This document shows positions 35,016 through 42,693 of a stretch of 64,000 nucleotides of DNA, in pieces. How positions within the stretch are numbered: the stretch's first letter is position 1; each line of letters begins with the position of its first letter. This DNA is from an uncultured Rhodopila sp. Its GTDB lineage: Bacteria; Pseudomonadota; Alphaproteobacteria; Acetobacterales; Acetobacteraceae. The DNA lies in the NCBI GenBank assembly GCA_903851415.1, contig CAINOE010000189.1, forward strand, positions 1-64,000, given 5' to 3'. Under the pieces are notes generated by a model. The model did no database searches. It was not told the DNA's origin and saw only the letters and a program-made list of their open reading frames with translations. A program made the translations under genes and the position numbers.

Positions 35016-37144
35016 GCCCGGCGAAGCAGGGGCCTGATGCCGTTCAGGCTGGCCAGGATGGCCGAACCGTTGCTCAACACCGCGGTAAAGGCGGGCGTCA
35101 CCAGTCCGCCCGGCAGAGCGAACCCAAGCGCCAACGTATTCAGCACGGCGACGATCCCGTAGTTCTGCTTGACCAGCCCGACCGCCCCGCGCGAGACCTC
35201 GATCGCCTGCACCAGCTTCCACAGCGAATCTTCCATCAGCACGACATGCGCCGATTCATGCGTCACTTCCGGCCCGTGGCGCATCGCGATGCCGACGTCT
35301 GAATAGGTCAGCGCGACGGAGTCGTTGATGCCGTCCCCCACCATGGCGACGACATTGCCTTCGCGCTGCAGCTGCGCAATCACCTCGGCCTTGCCGGCGG
35401 GCATCATGTCGGCGAACTGCCGCGTCAGCCCGATGCGTCCGCACACGGCGCTGGCAACCGTTGCGTTGTCGCCGGTCAGCATCACCGTGTTCTTGATGCC
35501 CATTTCATGCAGCGTCCGGATGACGTCGCGGCTTTCCGGCCGGATCTTGTCCGCGTACGGGATCAGCCCGGCCAGCTTCCCGTCCACCGCCATGTAGAGA
35601 CAGGAGTAGCCACGCTCGTCCAGCTGCGCGCGGTCGCGCACCGCCTGCTCGACGCGGATGCCGCTGCTGCGCAGGAAGCGTTCGCTGCCGAGATGCACAT
35701 AGTTTCCGTTGATCTGGCCTTGCACGCCAAGGCCGACCTTGTAGTCAGGGGCATCCGAGAGCGGAACGGAGATGCCGCGGTCACGCGCGTGGGCGCGCAG
35801 CGCCTCGGCCACCGGATGCTGCAGCCGGCTTTCCGCGCCGACGGCCAGCCCGAGCAGATGATCCGCCGACAGATGATTTTGATACGTCAGAATTTCGATA
35901 ATTTCGGGCACGCCATGGGTCAGGGTGCCGGTCTTGTCGAAAACGATCGTATCGACCTGCGCCAGCTTCTCCATGTAGCCGCCGCTTTTCACGATGATGC
36001 CGGAACGGGCGGCATAGGTCATGGACGACAGCACGCTGGTGGGTGCCGCGACGCGGATGCCGGTGCCGTAATCGATGATCACCAGCGACAGGAAACGCTG
36101 GAAGTCGAACGTCAGCGCGGCCGTCCCTGCCGCCAGCCCCAATGTCGGCACCACCAGCCGATCGGCGAAGCGCTCGGCATGGTTCTGCATGCGGGTGTCG
36201 CCCATCGGCGCGGAATCCACCAGCTTGGCGATCTGCCCGGCAACCGTATCGACCCCGACGCGCGCCGCCCGGATGGTGAGCTGACCCTCCCGCAACGCGG
36301 TCGCGGCGAACACCGCCTCGCCCTTGCCGCGCGAGACCGGCAGGCCCTCCCCGGTGATCGTCTTCTGGTCGATCATGGCGTCACCGTCGACGACCTCCCC
36401 GTCCACCGGGATCATTTCACCCGGGTAGACAACGACCAGGTCTCCGGCAACCACCTGGTTCGCCGGAACCGAAACAACCGACCCGTCCACCACCAGCCAC
36501 GCAGACCTGCTCTGGAACTCCATCAGATCGGCGATCGCCCGCTTCGAGCCGCGCGCGGTCAGGTCGCGGATCCAGTCGCCCAGACGGATCAGCCAGGTGA
36601 TCAGGCCGCCGGTGACGAACAGCCCCTGCCCGATGGAGGCGGTGATCGCTACGGTATCGAGCGTATCGATATTCAGCCGCTTTTCCCGCCGCCAGACGCC
36701 CCAGGCGCGTTTGGCAATCGGCCAGCCGTTCCAGAGCATCAGCGGCACATTCACCGCCACCGCCAAAGGAGCGGAAGAAAACGCCAACGCGAGCGAAATT
36801 GTCGGCATTACCATCGCCGACGGGCCGAGCGTCGGCGGCGGCGTGGCAGGGGCCGGCAGTTGCGGTTCGGTTGCGGGCGGCAGTTCGGAGGCCGCAATGA
36901 ACGCCATCAGCTCGCGCGGCGTCAGGCACCGCATGTAGTCGAGCATCGCCTCCAGCAACGAGCGCTGCGATTCCTCGTAAACGAGGATCAGGCTGGCGCA
37001 ACCGGCGTTGATCCGCGCATCGCGAATGCCGTCCTGAGTCGTGAGCCAGCGCACGATCTGATCGTTGACGCCTGACATCGCGATGAGCGCCGGAATGTGC
37101 AGCCGGACGCGCCCCGGGATCCAATGCCGAACGGAAAATTGCAT
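35012..37144 (-). CDS. P1B-type ATPase with N-terminal HMA_2-like domain, atypical metal motif
   Basis: This is a 710-aa P-type ATPase. The N-terminus (HWIPGRVRLHIPAL onward) is an HMA_2-like domain without a CxxC. The actuator TGE lies in TITGEGLPVSRG, the phosphorylated Asp near residue 400 in VFDKTGTLTHGVPE, the HP motif in LQHPVAEAL, and GDGINDSVAL closes the catalytic core. The pivotal membrane segment reads DYGTGIRVAAP near residue 357, where heavy-metal pumps have CPC followed by GLATP. The metal is therefore not predictable from the usual rules. The gene follows the HMA_2-like and DUF5132 genes. Confidence 0.85.
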   Translation of the reverse strand: MQFSVRHWIPGRVRLHIPALIAMSGVNDQIVRWLTTQDGIRDARINAGCASLILVYEESQRSLLEAMLDYMRCLTPRELMAFIAASELPPATEPQLPAPATPPPTLGPSAMVMPTISLALAFSSAPLAVAVNVPLMLWNGWPIAKRAWGVWRREKRLNIDTLDTVAITASIGQGLFVTGGLITWLIRLGDWIRDLTARGSKRAIADLMEFQSRSAWLVVDGSVVSVPANQVVAGDLVVVYPGEMIPVDGEVVDGDAMIDQKTITGEGLPVSRGKGEAVFAATALREGQLTIRAARVGVDTVAGQIAKLVDSAPMGDTRMQNHAERFADRLVVPTLGLAAGTAALTFDFQRFLSLVIIDYGTGIRVAAPTSVLSSMTYAARSGIIVKSGGYMEKLAQVDTIVFDKTGTLTHGVPEIIEILTYQNHLSADHLLGLAVGAESRLQHPVAEALRAHARDRGISVPLSDAPDYKVGLGVQGQINGNYVHLGSERFLRSSGIRVEQAVRDRAQLDERGYSCLYMAVDGKLAGLIPYADKIRPESRDVIRTLHEMGIKNTVMLTGDNATVASAVCGRIGLTRQFADMMPAGKAEVIAQLQREGNVVAMVGDGINDSVALTYSDVGIAMRHGPEVTHESAHVVLMEDSLWKLVQAIEVSRGAVGLVKQNYGIVAVLNTLALGFALPGGLVTPAFTAVLSNGSAILASLNGIRPLLRRA

Positions 37145-37183
37145 TATCGAACACAATCCAGGCTGTTTGAACTCATCGCTCGG

Positions 37184-37870
37184 CTACTTCTTGTCCGAGT
37201 CGTGAGCATGCAGTTCAACGAAATGATTGAGCGAGAAGATCGCCAGCGTGATCCACATCGGCGTGGCCGCGGCGGCGCCGATCTCCAGGAAGGTGACCCC
37301 GGCGAGGGCGACCGGGACCATGATCTTCAGATCGAGGTTGTTGTTGGTCGAACGCTTGATGTCCTTGTCCAACCGTTTGACCGCGGCCACGACGGTCTTG
37401 GCGAGCGTCGAATGCTCGGCCAGGAACTCCGCCTCGTTCTCGATATTGGCCGTCAGTTCGTCGACCCGGTTCTGCGGCGGCCGGGCGGGCGCGAACTCGG
37501 GATGCGGCGCCAGGGCCACCGGCGCGGCCTCCATCTGATGGAGCAACCGAAGGAAGGCGCCAACCTCCGGGTGGTGTTCGCTATCGTAGTAGACGACCAG
37601 GCTGGCGGAGCCGGGCTTCACCTCGACGGCGTCGATGCCGCCGATCCCGCCGATGGCAGCCTTGAGCTGGCCGAGAATCCCGGGATCGCGTTTGGCGGCC
37701 GGAATCCGCAGCCTGATGCGGCCATGGACCGCGTGGGCGATCTCGGCGACATGCTGTGGTGCCGGCGGCGGGGGTGGCGGGTTTGGATCGGCCGTCGCGT
37801 CGGGATCAGCGCCGTTGGCGAGCGTGACCTTGCGCGCCGCCTTCGGCCGGGATTCGGTGGATGTGCTCAC
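37184..37870 (-). CDS. HMA_2-like protein with C-terminal membrane segments
   Basis: This 228-aa protein has an acidic/Pro-rich start, then an HMA-like region at about residues 45-125: HAVHGRIRLRIPAAKRDPGI and later SASLVVYYDSEHHPEVGAFL. It shares the GRxRLxIP motif with the ATPase downstream. Two hydrophobic segments follow near the C-terminus (IMVPVALAGVTFLEIGAAA and WITLAIFSLNHFVE). No CxxC is present. The GTG start overlaps the stop of the DUF5132 gene as GTGA. It may bring a ligand or metal-binding surface to a membrane complex. Confidence 0.65.
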   Translation of the reverse strand: MSTSTESRPKAARKVTLANGADPDATADPNPPPPPPAPQHVAEIAHAVHGRIRLRIPAAKRDPGILGQLKAAIGGIGGIDAVEVKPGSASLVVYYDSEHHPEVGAFLRLLHQMEAAPVALAPHPEFAPARPPQNRVDELTANIENEAEFLAEHSTLAKTVVAAVKRLDKDIKRSTNNNLDLKIMVPVALAGVTFLEIGAAAATPMWITLAIFSLNHFVELHAHDSDKK

Positions 37871-38256
37871 GCGTGCGGCTTGTTCTCGGGTGGCTTGTTA
37901 TCGGGCGGCGCGGCATGTTCCGCATGCACTTCCGCGACGATGTCCTGCACGTGTTCCGTCGCTTCGGCGGCGGCTTCGCGGGCCTTGCGGCCAATCTTGT
38001 AGGCGCCGCGTACGGCGGAACGGAACATCGGCTGCAGCGAGGACCCCAGCCGGGGCGCATATTTCGGTGCCACGGCGGCGGCCAGGCCAATGATCATGCC
38101 CGGAATCAGTGCCGACTCGATCAGCGCGGCGCCGACAACGATGACACCGACGGCGGTCGCTTTGGTTGCCAGGTCGTTGGAAGCCCAGCCGGAGTCGGTT
38201 TGCTTCGGTGGCGATTCCGTGCCGCCGGGCGCGGTACCGTTCAATCCGTTTTTCAT
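37867..38256 (-). CDS. DUF5132-like membrane protein
   Basis: This 129-aa protein has one long hydrophobic region (VGVIVVGAALIESALIPGMI then IGLAAAVAP) followed by a helix containing FRSAVRGAYKIGRKAREAAA and an acidic, Pro-rich tail. The pattern fits DUF5132, a family seen near HMA-domain and P-type ATPase genes. The start at 38256 has GAGG upstream. It is the first gene of the minus-strand set and diverges from the plus-strand set across a 313-bp region. Confidence 0.65.
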   Translation of the reverse strand: MKNGLNGTAPGGTESPPKQTDSGWASNDLATKATAVGVIVVGAALIESALIPGMIIGLAAAVAPKYAPRLGSSLQPMFRSAVRGAYKIGRKAREAAAEATEHVQDIVAEVHAEHAAPPDNKPPENKPHA

Positions 38257-38569
38257 CAGTGTTCCTCAATTGCCCCCGTGGCGGCAGTGTCCCGCGCCAC
38301 TGCGGATAGCGTATAGCGGTAACGGTGTCGGGTAATCCAACGAGCCTGTGAACATTTGATGTCAGCGGGGTAATGTCAACGGCGGCATCATCGCGGTTGT
38401 GGTAGACTTTTGCACTTTGGTTCAAGACGTTGCCGAACGCCGTCCGCCGCAGCCGGCAAACGTCCCTTGACGCGGCGCGGGATTGCGGTAACGTCCGGCA
38501 CAGTCCAGGCGGCCCTTAGGGGTTGCCTTTTTTCATGCGCGGTCCATTGCGTCAATACGGAGACAACGG
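38257..38569. promoter_or_regulatory. divergent promoter region of the two ATPase gene sets
   Basis: The 313-bp stretch separates the DUF5132 gene from the plus-strand gene at 38570 and should hold both promoters. A small inverted repeat (GCAGTG/CACTGC, 38284-38303) could be an operator. No clear Fur box or known metal riboswitch motif was recognised by eye. A terminator-like hairpin with six T lies at 38508-38533. Confidence 0.45.
38508..38533 (+). terminator. terminator-like hairpin in the leader of the plus-strand set
   Basis: GGCGGCCC pairs with GGGTTGCC across a short loop (TTAG), giving an 8-bp stem with two G-U pairs. TTTTTT follows at once (38528-38533). It lies only about 36 bp before the ATG at 38570. 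This is the shape of an intrinsic terminator, and placed here it could be an attenuator or the end of a small RNA. A T-run of this kind is rare in this GC-rich sequence. Confidence 0.5.
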
Positions 38570-38902
38570 ATGTCATCCACTGCCACGACCGCCGATGAGC
38601 CTGGCTCGGCCGGGACGGACGAATCGGTGATGCAGGCTGTCGCGGACGCCATGACGAATGCTTCGAAGACCGCGTCCAGGCATGCCGCCACGGTGTCCCG
38701 GGCCGTCGGCGGCGGTGGCGCGCAGGCGCTGCAATCGGTATCGCGCGCTGCCTATACAGGGGCCTATTGCGTTGCTTATGCAGTCGTCTACCCGGTGACG
38801 TTCGGCGTCCGGCTGTTGCCGCAGGAAAACGCGGTCATGCGCGGCTTCCGTGACGGCGGCCACGACGCGATGGATGCGGTTGGTGCTCGCAGCCGCGCTT
38901 AA
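38570..38902 (+). CDS. small membrane-associated protein, first gene of the plus-strand set
   Basis: This 110-aa protein has a helical first half (VMQAVADAMTNASKTASRHA) and one hydrophobic region (AAYTGAYCVAYAVVYPVTFG). It ends RGFRDGGHDAMDAVGARSRA. No named domain is recognised. The layout of helix plus one membrane segment resembles the DUF5132-like protein encoded divergently. A GGAG lies before the ATG. Its end overlaps the start of the second ATPase gene, so the two are coupled. Confidence 0.6.
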   Translation: MSSTATTADEPGSAGTDESVMQAVADAMTNASKTASRHAATVSRAVGGGGAQALQSVSRAAYTGAYCVAYAVVYPVTFGVRLLPQENAVMRGFRDGGHDAMDAVGARSRA

Positions 38903-41477
38903 CCGGCTGCCCGGACTGCCCGCCGGCCTTGTGCCCCCCGGCCTGCTGCCCGCGCTGTCCGGCATCAGGTCAGTCATTCAGGGCATCGTCACCGACCCGG
39001 CCAGGGTCAGCCGGCCAGCCCCGGCAAGCGGCATCGAGATCACGCTCCCGGCGGATGGCGTCATCCGTGTCGAGAGCGCGCATCTGTTCGCCGAGGCGGA
39101 CAGCGATGCCTGCCGGCGGTTCCTGGGCCGCGCGTTCCAGGCGCCGGAAATCCACGGTGCGGCGATTTTTCCGCGCGAAACGCCGTCGGTCGATCTGCTG
39201 TTCGATGCGGCGACCCACCACCCCGGGGATGTGCTGCGCCGCCTCGGGGCGCTGATCGCGGACCCGGCAGCCGGCGGCGCCACCCTTTCCGTCTCTCCCG
39301 CGTGCACGGCGCGCGATCGGCACGGCGTCGTCCGCTACCATGTGTACGAAGGCCTGGTGACGGGCTGGCAGGTCGTCAGCGAGCAACCGGGCACCATCAA
39401 GCTGAAGAATCCGGTCCTGTTCCGCAAGACCGTCCTGTGCCAGGCGATCGAGCGCGAACTCATGAGCGTGCTCGGAATAGGCCGCTACGATACCAGCTCC
39501 ATCCGGTGCTCGGTCCGTATCGAATACGATCCCCGCCAGCTTGAACCGGCGCATATCATCGAAATTCTCGACGCCGCGCTGACCAACGCGGAGCATCCCG
39601 AGCGCCTGGACAAGATCGATTTCGATCTTCCAGGCAGCATCGCCTCGGTGCCGCTGGCGGCGCTGGCGCAACTGGCGGTGCCGGAGCTGCTGCCTGTCGC
39701 CGCCGTGGTCTTTGCCTGGACCGCGATCCCCAGCTTCCGCGGCGCCTACCAGGTGCTGTTCAAGGAAAAACGGCTTGGCGTGGACTTGCTGGACTCGATC
39801 GTCGTTCTCGGTTGTCTTGCAACCGCCGAAGTGCTTCCCGGCGCCATCCTGGTGGCCAGCCTCGCAACCGGGCGCTTCCTGGTGCGCCGGACCGAGGACA
39901 ATTCCAAGAAGCTGCTGCAGGGCGTGTTCGGCAAGCAGGTGCGCTATGTCTGGCTGCTGAAGGACGGCGTCGAGGTCCAGGTGCCGCTCGATCGCCTGCA
40001 AAAAGGCGATGTGGTCGCCGTCAATACCGGCGAGGTCGTGCCGGTGGATGGCATGATCATCGACGGCCTGGCGATGGTCGATCAGCATGCCCTGACCGGC
40101 GAGGCGACGCCGGCCGAGAAGGGCGTCGGCGACCAGGTGTTCGCCTCCACGATCATGGTGGCCGGCAAGGTTCGCGTGCAGGTTGAAACCTCCGGCAGCG
40201 AAACCGCGAGCGCGAAGATCGCGCGGATCCTGGAGGACACCGCCGGGCACAAGCTGGCGTCCCAGCATGAGGGCGAGCGGCTGGCGGACAAAGCGGTGAT
40301 CCCGACCCTGGCCATCGGCGCCTTGGCCCTGGCGACCATGGGCACGCCGGGCGCGGTGGCCGTCATCAACAGCGATTTCGGCACCGGCATCCGCGTGGCG
40401 GCGCCGCTGGCGATGCTGTCCACGCTGGCGCTGTGCGCGCAGAAGGGCATCCTGGTGAAGGATGGCCGGGCGCTGGATATCCTGTGCGAGATCGACACGG
40501 TCCTCTTCGACAAGACCGGCACGCTGACGCGGGAGCGACCGGAAATCGGCCGGATCGTCGCCGCCAGCGGCTTCACGGACGATCAGATCCTGGGTTTCGC
40601 CGCGGCGGCGGAACAGCGGTTCCACCACCCCATTGCGTTGGCCATCCTTGACAGGGCGGACGAGCAGGGCCTGGAGCTGCCGCCCACGGACGCGACGCAA
40701 TACAAAGTCGGCTATGGCATCACCGTCGGCATCGAGGGCCGCCGGGTGCGCGTCGGCAGCCGCCGCTTCATCGAATCCGAAGGCATTGCGGTGCCGCCCG
40801 AGATCGAGGCGGCGATGGCCGAGGCCCACGCGAGCGGCCACACCCTGGTCATGGTGGCGGTGGACGATCAATTCGGCGGCGTGCTGGAGTTGCAGACCGC
40901 CGTGCGGCCCGAGGTCCGCGGCATCGTCGAGGGCCTGCGCGAGCGCGGCATCAGGCACATTGCGATCATTTCCGGCGACCACGAGGTGCCGACACGGCAA
41001 CTCGCGAACGAACTGGGCATGGACCGCTACTTCGCCGAGGTGATGCCGGCGGACAAAGCCGAATACGTCGAACAACTGCAGCGCGAGGGCCGCAAGGTCT
41101 GTTTCGTTGGCGACGGCATCAACGACTCGATCGCGCTGAAACAGGCGGATGTCGGCATTTCGCTGCGCGGTGCGTCGCTGATCGCCACCGACACGGCGCA
41201 TGTTGTGTTCATGGAACAAAGCCTCGGCAAGCTGTGCGAGCTGCTGGATATCGCGCACGACCTGAAGCGCAATGTCCGCAACAGTTGGGTCATGATCATC
41301 GTGCCGAACGCGGCGTGCGTCGCGGGTGTGTTCACGCTGGGATTCGGGATTGCAGCGTCCGTCGTGACCAACAATGTCGCCGGCCTTGGTGCGCTGGCCA
41401 ACGGGATCTGGCCGATGCGGAAAGTGGCCCAATTGGAGGCCGAGCGGCGTCATATGCGTTCGTTGCTGCTGCGCTGA
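38874..41477 (+). CDS. second P1B-type ATPase, long N-terminus, atypical metal motif
   Basis: This 867-aa pump has a long N-terminal region (about 270 residues) with little similarity to standard HMA domains, though IRCSVRIEYDPRQLEPAHII looks like one. The catalytic core is complete: LTGEATPAEKG, phosphorylated Asp in VLFDKTGTLTRERPE near residue 546, HHPIALAIL, and GDGINDSIALK. The pivotal membrane segment reads DFGTGIRVAAP near residue 501 where CPC is expected, just as in the divergent ATPase. The ATG at 38874 is chosen. A GTG at 38850 is possible. Confidence 0.85.
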   Translation: MRLVLAAALNRLPGLPAGLVPPGLLPALSGIRSVIQGIVTDPARVSRPAPASGIEITLPADGVIRVESAHLFAEADSDACRRFLGRAFQAPEIHGAAIFPRETPSVDLLFDAATHHPGDVLRRLGALIADPAAGGATLSVSPACTARDRHGVVRYHVYEGLVTGWQVVSEQPGTIKLKNPVLFRKTVLCQAIERELMSVLGIGRYDTSSIRCSVRIEYDPRQLEPAHIIEILDAALTNAEHPERLDKIDFDLPGSIASVPLAALAQLAVPELLPVAAVVFAWTAIPSFRGAYQVLFKEKRLGVDLLDSIVVLGCLATAEVLPGAILVASLATGRFLVRRTEDNSKKLLQGVFGKQVRYVWLLKDGVEVQVPLDRLQKGDVVAVNTGEVVPVDGMIIDGLAMVDQHALTGEATPAEKGVGDQVFASTIMVAGKVRVQVETSGSETASAKIARILEDTAGHKLASQHEGERLADKAVIPTLAIGALALATMGTPGAVAVINSDFGTGIRVAAPLAMLSTLALCAQKGILVKDGRALDILCEIDTVLFDKTGTLTRERPEIGRIVAASGFTDDQILGFAAAAEQRFHHPIALAILDRADEQGLELPPTDATQYKVGYGITVGIEGRRVRVGSRRFIESEGIAVPPEIEAAMAEAHASGHTLVMVAVDDQFGGVLELQTAVRPEVRGIVEGLRERGIRHIAIISGDHEVPTRQLANELGMDRYFAEVMPADKAEYVEQLQREGRKVCFVGDGINDSIALKQADVGISLRGASLIATDTAHVVFMEQSLGKLCELLDIAHDLKRNVRNSWVMIIVPNAACVAGVFTLGFGIAASVVTNNVAGLGALANGIWPMRKVAQLEAERRHMRSLLLR

Positions 41478-41534
41478 AGCCGTGCCCGGGTTTGATCGAC
41501 AGGCCGTTTGGCTTTAATCAAAGGAGGTGCCGTG

Positions 41535-42101
41535 ATGCCGACAAATGGTGCCCAATCGGAGCCGTCAGGGCTGCCTCCGCGCAAGCGGGTCTCGCAACTG
41601 GGGGCACCGGCTGAAAGAGCAGCGTCTGCTCCGGATGCCGGGCCATACAACGGCTCGTGGCTTCCCCCGACGCAGCCGCGTTTGCGGATATTCATTGTCG
41701 ATTCCGGTTGGAATTCGGCTGCCCGCGAGGTTCTGCACGACAATTTCCATCTGCTGCGCGAGCTGCAGCGCGAAACCCCGATCTACTTGCTGGGCAGGGA
41801 CAGGTCCATCGAGTTGTTGCGGCGGTATCCGCTGCTGGTCGGGCGTGATCCGATCATCCGCGTGCACTGCGAAGTGCTTCGACACCATCGGCCGCCGGGT
41901 TTTCACGGTTTCAGGCTGCACCTTGGGCTTTTGAAAGACCACGACCAGGCGCTGACGGCGTTGCAGAAATTCATCCGCTTCATCGGGATGCACCGCGACT
42001 CCCGGGACATGGAAATGGACATGCGGAAAAAGCTTCGCATGGAGGGACTCAAGGGCGCATTCGAAGTCATTGCCCATGGCGAGTTACACAGCGTCATCTG
42101 A
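41535..42101 (+). CDS. unknown protein of the ATPase locus, 188 aa
   Basis: The start has an excellent AAGGAGGTG about five bases before the ATG. After a Pro-rich N-terminus the protein is soluble and basic: FIVDSGWNSAAREVLHDNF and TPIYLLGRDRSIELLRRYP, then IIRVHCEVLRHHRPPGFHGF with one Cys and several His. No family is recognised. The His/Cys-rich part might bind metal, but that is a guess. It follows the second ATPase gene by 58 bp. Confidence 0.65.
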   Translation: MPTNGAQSEPSGLPPRKRVSQLGAPAERAASAPDAGPYNGSWLPPTQPRLRIFIVDSGWNSAAREVLHDNFHLLRELQRETPIYLLGRDRSIELLRRYPLLVGRDPIIRVHCEVLRHHRPPGFHGFRLHLGLLKDHDQALTALQKFIRFIGMHRDSRDMEMDMRKKLRMEGLKGAFEVIAHGELHSVI

Positions 42102-42119
42102 ACCGGGGGGAGGCGGATC

Positions 42120-42326
42120 ATGTTAGAGACAAGTGCGGATGTCGTCAGCGTCGGTATCGGCGTTCTGGCCGTCGGCTATGTGGCTTACGAGATCAATCGG
42201 CGGCAGCGGAAATTGCACGACATCTGGGATATACTCGGCGAAAACGATGAAGAGCGGACGGAACTGCTCGAAGCCATGGTCGCAAACGGGGACCTGGTCC
42301 CCTACACTGGCGGACCGTTGCCTTGA
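42120..42326 (+). CDS. small single-pass membrane protein
   Basis: This 68-aa protein has one transmembrane segment at the N-terminus (VVSVGIGVLAVGYVAYEI) and a charged tail (NRRQRKLHDIWDILGENDEE). A GGGGGAGG lies before the ATG. It is 19 bp after the previous gene and in the same set. No family is recognised. Confidence 0.6.
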   Translation: MLETSADVVSVGIGVLAVGYVAYEINRRQRKLHDIWDILGENDEERTELLEAMVANGDLVPYTGGPLP

Positions 42327-42381
42327 TTGAAACGGTACCGGGCCGATCGATTGTCGTTGCGCGCTTGTTGGGGGAGTCCTG

Positions 42382-42663
42382 ATGAGCAAGTCTCGCACTT
42401 TCGCAAGCGTCACTGTCGAGGTGGTGCATCGCATCAAGCAGGAAGCGCGCGAAAAGCATGGGGTTTTGTTCGACCCGCCGGAGGGGACGACAGGCACCGC
42501 CACCGGCCGCACGCCGTTCGGCGACCTGATCGTTTATTTCGTGCATGACAGCGCGCAGGCGGCGTTGATGATGACCTTGGTGAAGAAGCCGATGGTGTTG
42601 CCGTCGGCTTTGCTGTGGAAGGCATTCGACGCGGAACTGGAGCGGACGCGCGGACTTGTGTGA
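42382..42663 (+). CDS. unknown small protein, last gene of the plus-strand set
   Basis: This 93-aa soluble protein begins MSKSRTFASVTVEVVHRIKQ and contains TPFGDLIVYFVHDSAQAALM. A compact alpha/beta fold is likely. No family is recognised. GGGGGAG precedes the ATG. It is 56 bp after the small membrane protein gene and about 30 bp before the LCIB-like gene, so the set may run further. Confidence 0.55.
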   Translation: MSKSRTFASVTVEVVHRIKQEAREKHGVLFDPPEGTTGTATGRTPFGDLIVYFVHDSAQAALMMTLVKKPMVLPSALLWKAFDAELERTRGLV

Positions 42664-42693
42664 ACGTTCCGGGTTCGCGGGCGGGGGTCAGTG

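Noticed and set aside
38257-38569. Known metal riboswitch (Mn, NiCo) in the divergent ATPase promoter
   Set aside because: No consensus of either class could be recognised by eye. Only a terminator-like hairpin is firm.
38970-41453. Long minus-strand frame across the second P-type ATPase
   Set aside because: Antisense shadow. The plus strand has all P-type ATPase motifs.
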